From NCBI GenBank assembly GCA_037893245.1, contig JBAIAA010000352.1, positions 3,038,001 to 3,102,000 of the forward strand: 64,000 nt of DNA. The letters are read 5' to 3'. The notes beneath the pieces were generated by a model, which saw only the letters and a list, made by a program, of their open reading frames with translations, ran no database searches and was not told the origin of the DNA. The translations under genes and the position numbers were made by a program. The DNA comes from Crossaster papposus (lineage: Eukaryota > Echinodermata > Asteroidea > Velatida > Solasteridae). Shown piece by piece: positions 36,501 through 45,500 of the stretch (positions within the stretch are counted from its first letter, which is position 1; each line of letters begins with the position of its first letter).

Positions 36501-39500
36501 ACAGGATATCTAGCGCAATCCTTTTGCTGAATGCCTAGAATCATTATTTACTTTCAATTGAGTACGGTATTTCTTAATAATTCAGTAGTAAATATTTTCG
36601 ATATCTGCAAATGGTGTATACTACCTTTAATAGCTAAAATTCAAATTACACAACTGACAATACATTGGAATCATAAACCTTTAAATGGTATTTTTTAATT
36701 TTTTTAAAATTAAAATTCAGCCTTTTGGTAATCTAAGATGTCATTCAAAAATCTGATTTTTTTACACAAAAAAATAACAATCAACGTTTAAAAGGGCCAT
36801 TACAAAAAAATGCATTTCGCTACTTAGTATACATGCATATCACCTTTTCTTAGAGCGGGTCACATTTCACTGTTTCTGTTGTCATTCTTAATTCTTTGTA
36901 ATTTTTAATTCTCAACTTATTTGATTTGTATATTTCAGGTCATTCCAGCCAGTAAGCAGTTTGCAGCAGTTTTAATCTTATTCAATTTTTAATTCTGACA
37001 TTATTCTTGCCGTGTTTCCCCACTCAAACACACTCCAAGTCCACAAACCGTAATCTTTTCCCGCATCGTGTGGACCTATATCGTTCGGAGGTCCACAGGG
37101 CGTATGCAAGACTAACTCATGCATTTGCATTTTTGTATCACTGTTGAGACATGGCTTTGTTCTCGTGTACAAAATGGTTAGAAAGTCGAGCACGTTTTTC
37201 AAAATGCTCCCATTTTAACCACAATTATTTTCCTGGGTTGAAATTTCGACCCAATATTCCCCTATATTATACCCTAACCCAAACACTAACCCTAACCCAC
37301 ATCCTAACCCTAGTTTTTGAGTAATTTAAGTAAAATCCAAAAATCTAATTCGTGAAATTCCTAATGAAGACCTATTCATCTATAGAAATTACCCTTTGGA
37401 GACCTTTTCACTCCTATTGTCCCCTTTGTGTTTATGTCTCCAAAGGGTACTGTATTTTGCACCACACTTGGCACGCTATTGGTTGTGCGGTACCCCCATT
37501 GTTCGACTTTACTTCCCTTCCTTTGTTTTCCTTTGTCACCTTAGAAATCTCTAAATACATAGCGTTTGACTGTTGGGTTCCTTTTTTTTTTAAAGACAGG
37601 ACTTGCGGGGTTACAATTGTCCCTATTGTTGCCCTTTGTTCCCAGTACCCCATAAGTACCAATTCGTAATCGCACCGAACAATGCATAAAACCATCTGTA
37701 CCAAGTCAATCAAACTTCAACAAGTTGGAGTTTGGCAGGTTTAGTACTGTGAGGTTCAGTACCAATATTTACCGAACCTGTGTTAGGTTTGGTATGCTTT
37801 CTAGTGCGAGAGCCTAGAGGGTTAGGGTTAATAAAACGTTAACATGTTGTCCACATGCCTTAACCAGTTCGCGCCGGGATTATTTTAACATCACCGAGCC
37901 GAGGGGCGGGATTATTTTTAACGAAACTCGATCCGAAGCGGGTTCAGGTCGATAGTGCCAAGAAGCACACCCTCGCATTTCCGGCCTTGCTTGCTTCTGA
38001 CATTTCCGAACTTAAACTTGGTGTGTTTATGGTCATCCGTTTTGAATTTGGGGAAAACTGCGTTTACAAAAAAGTATATACGTCATCTGGCGCGAACTGG
38101 TTAAGGAAATGTCATAGTTGGAAAAGGCGTAACTCAGAAAAGGCAATGACTTTTGTGATTGTCTTTTTATTTCGTGACCTTATCTTATATGCAAATGTTT
38201 CTCTCGTTTGTGCACAGCGCTAGTTTTGGTGGACGCTTCCAACCAGTGGACTTGCAAGAAGATTTCCAACGAGATTCTTCTGAGCCTGAAGCATCATCCA
38301 AGGCTCTCCTCCGTTCTAGTGTTGAATAAGGTACGTGGATCAAATACAGACTGCTTTCGTTTGAATATATTTATATGACCTGCAAAAATGTATGAGATAT
38401 AGTAAAACAAATATGACATGGTTTATTTCGGGTGGGTAGTTGATACTGCTCTCGGTGTTGACAAACTCTAGTTCCCTTGGCTTTACCTCAGGAACTAGGT
38501 ACTTCCAGTACCTCGGGGATCTTATATCAACTACCCAATCTTAAACCATGTTATATTTGTATAATATATTAGGTACGTCAAAGTTTGGTAATTGTTTATT
38601 AATAATAATATAATGTTAGTTCTTATTGCTTTAGACTCCCACACTGTGGGTGTATCAAAGCGCTTTACAATTATTATCCCTGTTCACCAGCAGCTCAAGA
38701 TAGGTGCATGTGGTCTTTACCTTTACAGGTACCATTACTCCTGGGTGGAGAGAGGCAATTGTAGCAAAGTGTCTTACCCAAGAACACAAGCACCATGTTC
38801 CCTGCCAGGGTTCTAACCCACGTACCATCGCACAGGAGTCAAACACGGTAACCACTGGACCACAGCGCCCCACAAACTATCCTCAAACTTTTGTGTAAAA
38901 ACCTAGTTAATGATTTTCCCAATTTTTTGGAATACATGCTGATAACTTGTCTGTGTTTTTTTTTTACACGTGACGCCATCATCAGGTTGATCTCATCAGC
39001 GCCAAGCGGGAACTGTTTGAGCTGACTGCCAAGTTGACGGAAGGCTATATGGAAGGGCAGCAATTCACCCTTGACGACCAGACGGCACGGCATCTGGGAA
39101 AAGTGGACACCCGCCCCATGCTGTCTCACAAATACAAACCCAGCTTACCGAGTGATCCCGAACCCTCCTTAGAGAGGACAGAACCAGTGGACAGTGGTGT
39201 AGAGGACCCAGTTGAGCAAACCGACGGTGATGAATCCTCCGTAAGCGACCGCAGGGAAGGCAACGACTTGTCCTCCGAAGAGGTCGTCCAAACTGATTCT
39301 GGACATTCAGACATTAGCAAAAACGAATCGGAACCGATCCTCGATGTTATACGCGCCAGTCCTAGTGTCGGCGTTCAGCAAGAACTGCCCCCAACACTAC
39401 AGGAATACATAAGTACTCTAGAACGCTTCTCGTCCGAGAGTTTAGACTTTGACGAAGCGCCACATCGTCTTCCGAATGAGCCTGTCGAGGCTGATGACGA

Positions 39501-42500
39501 CGACACCAAGACCAGCGAGAGAGCAGGACACAGGAAGCTCTTGCGGGAAGTTGATCGGAGAAGTGGCTGGGAAGGGTTTGGTGCCGTGTTTATGGTTTCT
39601 GCTCTAGACGGGGAAGGGCTAGAGGATTTGAAGGTGGGTCCATATTTTGTAACTCGGTCAATAGTGACTATATTGCTATATTGAGGAGACATGGTAACAA
39701 TAGAGACAAAAAGAGGCAGATTGGAATAAGCATTGCTCACTTGATGATAAAAAATGGAATTTGGCACACAGTCAGTGTATGTTATGAGAAAGATATTTTG
39801 GCTGTAGGGCCATCACAGATGTAGGACGGCGATCGCGAAAAAAAACAAGAACAACATCAAAACAACTGCCCGCGACGCCGGTTGAAAACGAACACCGTTT
39901 TTTCTTGCTTTTCTCAGCATTCGGATTGTAAAACTTCGGATAGGTCAGTTAAACGATATTTACTATAAAATACAATCCCCCAAATCCACCCATTCCTGAT
40001 GATTCAAGCAATTACCAATGGTGTATCCTACCTTTTCATTCACCCATTACTGATAATTCAAGCAATTACCAATGATGTATCCTACCTTTACATAGACCCA
40101 TTCATGATAATTCAAGCAATTACCAATGGTGTATCCTACCTTTACATCCACCTATTTCTGATAATTCAAGCAATTACAAATGGTGTATCCTATCTTAACA
40201 TCCACCGATTCCGGATAATTCAACCCATTACCAATGATGTATCCTACCTTTAGATCGACCCATTCCTGATGATTCAAGCAATTACGAATTGTGTATCCTA
40301 CATTGTATATTTAAATTTACCAATTTCTAATGATTCAAGCAATTACCAATGGTGTATCCTACCATTACATTCACCCATTCCTGATAATTCAAGCAATTAC
40401 CGGTACCAATTGTGTATCCTACCTTTACACCGACCCATTTTTGATGATTTAACCAGTTTGCGCCGGATGACGTATATAAACGCAAAAACTTTCCCAAATT
40501 CAAAACGGATGACGCATAAACACGCCAAGTTCAAGTTCGGAAATGTATGTCAGCAGCGCGCAAGGCCGGAAATGCGTGGGTGTGCTTCCCGGCACTATCA
40601 GCCTGAACCCGCTTCGGATCGAGTTTGGTTAGAAAATAATCTCGCCCGTCGGCTCGGCGCTGTTAAAATAATCCCGGCGCGAACTGGTTAAGCAATTTCC
40701 AATGATGTATCCTACCTTTAAATCCACCCATTCCTGATAATTCAAGCATTTACCAATGGTGTATCCTACCTTTACATCGACCCATTTCTTATAATTCAAG
40801 CAATTACCAATTGTGTATCCTACCTTTACACCGACCCATTTTTGATGATTTAACCAGTTCGCGCCGGATGACGTATATAAACGCAAAAATTTTCCCAAAT
40901 TCAAAACGGATGACGCATAAACACGCCAAGTTCAAGTTCGGAAATGTATGTCAGCAGCGCGCAAGGCCGGAAATGCGTGGGTGTGCTTCCCGGCACTATC
41001 AGCCTGAACCCGCTTCGGATCGAGTTTGGTTAGAAAATAATCTCGCCCGTCGGCTCGGCGCTGTTAAAATAATCCCGGCGCGAACTGGTTAAGCAATTTC
41101 CAATGATGTATCCTACCTTTAAATCCACCCATTCCTGATAATTCAAGCATTTACCAATGGTGTATCCTACCTTTACATCGACCCATTTCTTATAATTCAA
41201 GCAATTACCAATTGTGTATCCTACCTTTACACCTACCCATTTTTGATGATTTAACCAGTTCGCGCCGGATGACGTATATAAACGCAAAAATTTCCCCAAA
41301 TTCAAAACGGATGACGCATAAACACGCCAAGTTCAAGTTCGGAAATGTATGTCAGCAGCGCGCAAGGCCGGAAATGCATGGGTGTGCTTCCCGGCACTAT
41401 CAGCCTGAACCCGCTTCGGATCGAGTTTCGTTAGAAAATAATCCCGCCCGTCGGCTCGGCGCTGTTAAAATAATCCCGGCGCGAACTGGTTAAGCAATTT
41501 CCAATGATGTATCCTACCTTTAAATCCACCCATTCCTGATAATTCAAGCATTTACCAATGGTGTATCCTACCTTTACATCGACCCATTTCTGATAATTCA
41601 AGCAATTACCAATGGTGTATCCTACCTTTAAATCCACCCATTCCTGATAATTCAAGCAATTACCAATAGTGTATCCTACATCGACCCATTTCTGATAATC
41701 CAAGCAATTGCCAATAGTGTATCCTACCTTTACATCGACCCATTCCTGATAATCCAAGCAATTGCTAATAGTGTATCCTACCTTCAACCTTTCAGGATCA
41801 CCTAGTAAGCAAAGCGGTACCGGGTAACTGGGAGTATCACCAGAGCGTGGTCACAAACCTGTCTCCCGAAGAGATTGTCAGGGAAGCTATCCGAGAGAAA
41901 CTTCTGGAGTATCTCCCACAGGAAGTGCCTTATAACATCACGCAGGTCAGACATGATACTTGTGACCCACTCCACCAAAAGGGGTATTATTTCACAAACA
42001 AGTAAAATTGAGTTACATGGTTGGAAAGCCCATCATTGTAAGCTTTCATTTGGTATATATGTGACCTGCCATCACAAAATGAGCGTAAAGTCGCACGGAG
42101 TGATTTCCCAGTACGGCCAGTCAAAGTCAAAATTTGAAGGGGTGGTCGATTTTGAGATTATGTGTTTTTTTAAGACTAAATCCCCAACAATCAATTCCCA
42201 ATTTTTCAGGACGATCAGATAAAAACAAAATTAGTTTTGGAGACAATTTTGACTATGCCTTTCTATGCCTTTCACACAATTTCTCGCAAGAAATGCCCGT
42301 TTTCTCATAATCTCTGTATTAAGACTCCAGACTAAAAAATAAAAATAAAAAAATATTGAGTATCAAACCTGCAAGTGTATACCATTGAAAAGCTCTGTTT
42401 CTACAAAATTTAGAAATACCCATATCTCAATTTTAGAAATACCCATATCTCAATTTTTGATTTTGCCGACTTTATGCTCATTGTGTGATGACAGGTCACA

Positions 42501-45500
42501 TATGTGACCGGCTTTACAAAAAAGGGTATTAAGTCGCGCTGTGCACTATTATGTAATGGCCTACTCAATGTTGAGAGGGTAAACATTTCATCAAAATGTG
42601 ATTTACATTTTTTGTCATGAATAACATCTTTAATAACTACAGATTCCGGTTTCATTCACAGAAATGTTAATTTAGATGAATAAAGTGAAAAAAATACAAT
42701 TTTGTGTGCATCGTTTTGTTTTACTACAAATAGAGCCGGCTTTTTCAAAGCCTGTTTTCTTAGCTGTGTAATTTGAACTCCAAGGAAGTAATCAATATGT
42801 AAACACGTCATATCTCCAGAATGAGAGGGGCCATTTATATACCAAATGAAAGCTTGTGTTGTGGGCTTTTCAACCATGTATATAACTCAATTTCTTTTTT
42901 TGCGACATAATACACCTTTTTGTAGAGCCGGTCACAAATGAGTTATATACATGGTTGGAAAGCCCACAGCGTAAGCTTTCATTTGATATACATGGTGAGG
43001 TCCGAAGTTGTGTAAACCTTTTGTTGGAACGAAAAATGTGAAAGGTAAAGGATAGCTAGGCCCCATTGTCACAGAGATATTAGAGCTCCATAGCCCCTCC
43101 CATTTAAGAGATATGACGTGTTTACATACTGATTACTAACTTGAAGGTTAAATTACACAACTGAGAAAATAGGCTTTGAAATAGCCGGCTCTGTACTACA
43201 ACAAAACGATGCACACAAAATGGTATTTTTTCCCACTTTATTCATCAATTTTTTTTGAATGAAACCTGAAACTGTAGATAATAAAGACGTCATTCATGAC
43301 AAAAAGTGTAAATCACATTTTGATGAAATGTTTACCCTCTCAACTTTGAGTAGGCCATTACATGATAATGCACAGCGCGACTTAATACCCTATTTTAGTA
43401 GAGCCGGTAACATTTTGTTTTATCTAGTAACAATAGTTGTACACAGTTGTGTGTATTAATGCGTTAAATAAGGAATCGGGCCACGTACAAGCGTTTTTTC
43501 CCCCCTGGTTTTCACTATTCACCACCCTCTGTGCATTGTGTAAATAACTGTGGTACATTATCTCTTGTGATGTATGGAAATAAAACAATACAAAAACCAA
43601 AATACAGTTATTTACATCTCAAATATATTATTTTTGTTGTTGTCTCGTCTGACCTAAGTTCAGAAAGAGACTATGCAATCACTTTGTCTGTGTGTAGTTT
43701 GTCGGGCTGTCCGTCTGTCTGTCCATCCGTCTGTCCGTCCGTCCGTCCATCTGTCTGTCTGTATGCATGTGGTATTTTGGTTAATGTTTTGAAAAAATTG
43801 TATAATATGCAAAGTTGAAGTTTAAGTCGTGGATGCAGTATTGTAAACTTCACATGATGGTTGTGTTAAAGGTCAAGTACTGAGGTCTATGGTTATATAC
43901 TTGTGTTCAACGTTTTAAACTCTTTCAGTGCCATGGTCGTATAGTACGATATATTTGATCTACTCCGAAAGTGCCGTTATTGTACATGTACGATCTATTT
44001 TATGTGCTCTAAAATTGACATTAGTCGTGCATGTCCGACTCATACTTTTTTAGGTCATCGCAAGAGGACGCCATCGCTCAAACATATTCTACCATTTCGT
44101 ACAATACCTTTTTTTTTTGTCATAATGGCTCTTCTAACACTGAATGTCGGATCTTAATAGTAGTGATCTGTTCATTTTGAAAAGTTGGACAACCAATTTT
44201 TTCTGATGGACAGATAATTACGTCTGTTTGCCCGCTTGGTATTTAGTTTGTCTATTTGTTTATCTTTGTAGAAAAATGAGCTGTGGGCCACGGAGACCAG
44301 CGGAAGATTAAGGGTTGTCCAGGTGGTTGCCTGCCATAAGAAGTCGCATGTTGTGAGTATACATTAATGTTTATTGCTGGAATATGGTCAATATACACGT
44401 GCAGGGTGGCTACAAAAGTTAAAGGTCGGATACACCATTTGCAGATATTAAAACATTTTACTAGCGAATTATTAGGAAACATCTTACTTATTTGAATGTA
44501 AATAAAAATTGTAGGCATCCAGCAAAAGGATTGCGTTAGATATCCTGTAATTGTTCCTAAAAATTTTATTTTATTTTTGAAAAATCACGATCGCCGGATG
44601 TTGATTGCGAAAAAAACAAGAACAACATAAAAACCACTGCTTGACGCTGGTTGAAAACGAACGCCATTTTTTTCGCTTTTCTTATTATCCATGATTGTAA
44701 AACGTCGGTCAGGTCAGTTAAACAATATTTACTTTAAAATAAAACCCCCCAAATCCACCCATTCATGATAATTCAAGCAATGACCAATGGTGTATCCTAC
44801 CTTTTAAATCAAATTTCAGGGGATTGTTCACCCACCTCCTACAATTCCAAAAAACCTTGTGTTTATAGTGTTAATGGGTAGGTTTTTTAAGAAAAATCAA
44901 ACTGGAAAATGCTATGTCTAGCTTAACCAGTTTGTGCCGGATGACGTATACACGCACAGTTTTCCCCAGATTCGAAACGGATGAAGCATAAACACGTGAC
45001 AAGTAAGGCCAGAAATGTCTGTCAGCAGCGAGCAAGGCCGGAAATGCGTGAGTGTGCTTCCCGGTACCATCGGCCTGAACCCGCCTCGGATCGAGTTTCG
45101 TAATTTTTTGTTATTTTGTAATACCCTTTTTTGTAAAGCCGGTCACATATGTGACCTGTCATCACAAAATGAGCGTAAAGTCGGCAAAATCAAAAATTGA
45201 GATATGGGTATTTCTAAATACTGTGGAAACAGAGCTTTCCAATGGTATATAACACTTGATACTCAATTTTTGTTTGAGTTTGGATTTCGGAAAACCTTCT
45301 GTGTGTACATGTATTTTGTTCGTACATTGCATTATGGGGACAATCCATAGCGTTTGTGTGCTAAAGGGAAATCTCTCTAAACTCAAACTCAGAACACTCT
45401 AAAATTCAAAAATTGTCAAAATGATCACCCTAATTTGTCTTCTTCTACATGTTCTTTTATTATACCCTAACCTAATTTTACCTCTTAACCCCTTTACTGA

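Larger units (their letters stand above)
35681..36866. repeat. Family H element split by a SINE and a family B copy
   Basis: ACATGGTTGGAAAG and AAGCTTTCAATTGGTACA before 35893, GATATGAGG between, and AATTACACAACTGA and AGAGCGGGTCACAT after 36630 are pieces of one H-type element. A SINE (35893-36258) and a B element (36298-36630) sit inside it. Confidence 0.6.
40010..41788 (+). repeat. Satellite of family B ends, about 58-bp unit
   Basis: Repeats of TGATAATTCAAGCAATTACC, AATGGTGTATCCTACCTTTA and CATCGACCCATT, which is the end of family B. About seven plain units come first, then three 400-bp higher-order units each made of three end copies and one TTAA element, then more plain units. It fills most of ERAL1 intron 8. 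Confidence 0.9.

Noticed and set aside
37262-37320. Interstitial telomere repeat
   Set aside because: CCCTAA units are few and imperfect, and similar motifs in the window are the ends of TTAA-flanked elements.
40458-41493. Three near-identical 93-codon frames (MTYINAKTFPNSKRM...)
   Set aside because: They lie exactly on the TTAA elements, occur in decayed form at other copies, and have an equally long antisense frame. This is non-coding repeat sequence.
42410-43459. Pair of similar small proteins on opposite strands (MKPESVV... and MKPETVD...)
   Set aside because: These are the two arms of the 42502-43411 palindrome, not paralogous genes.
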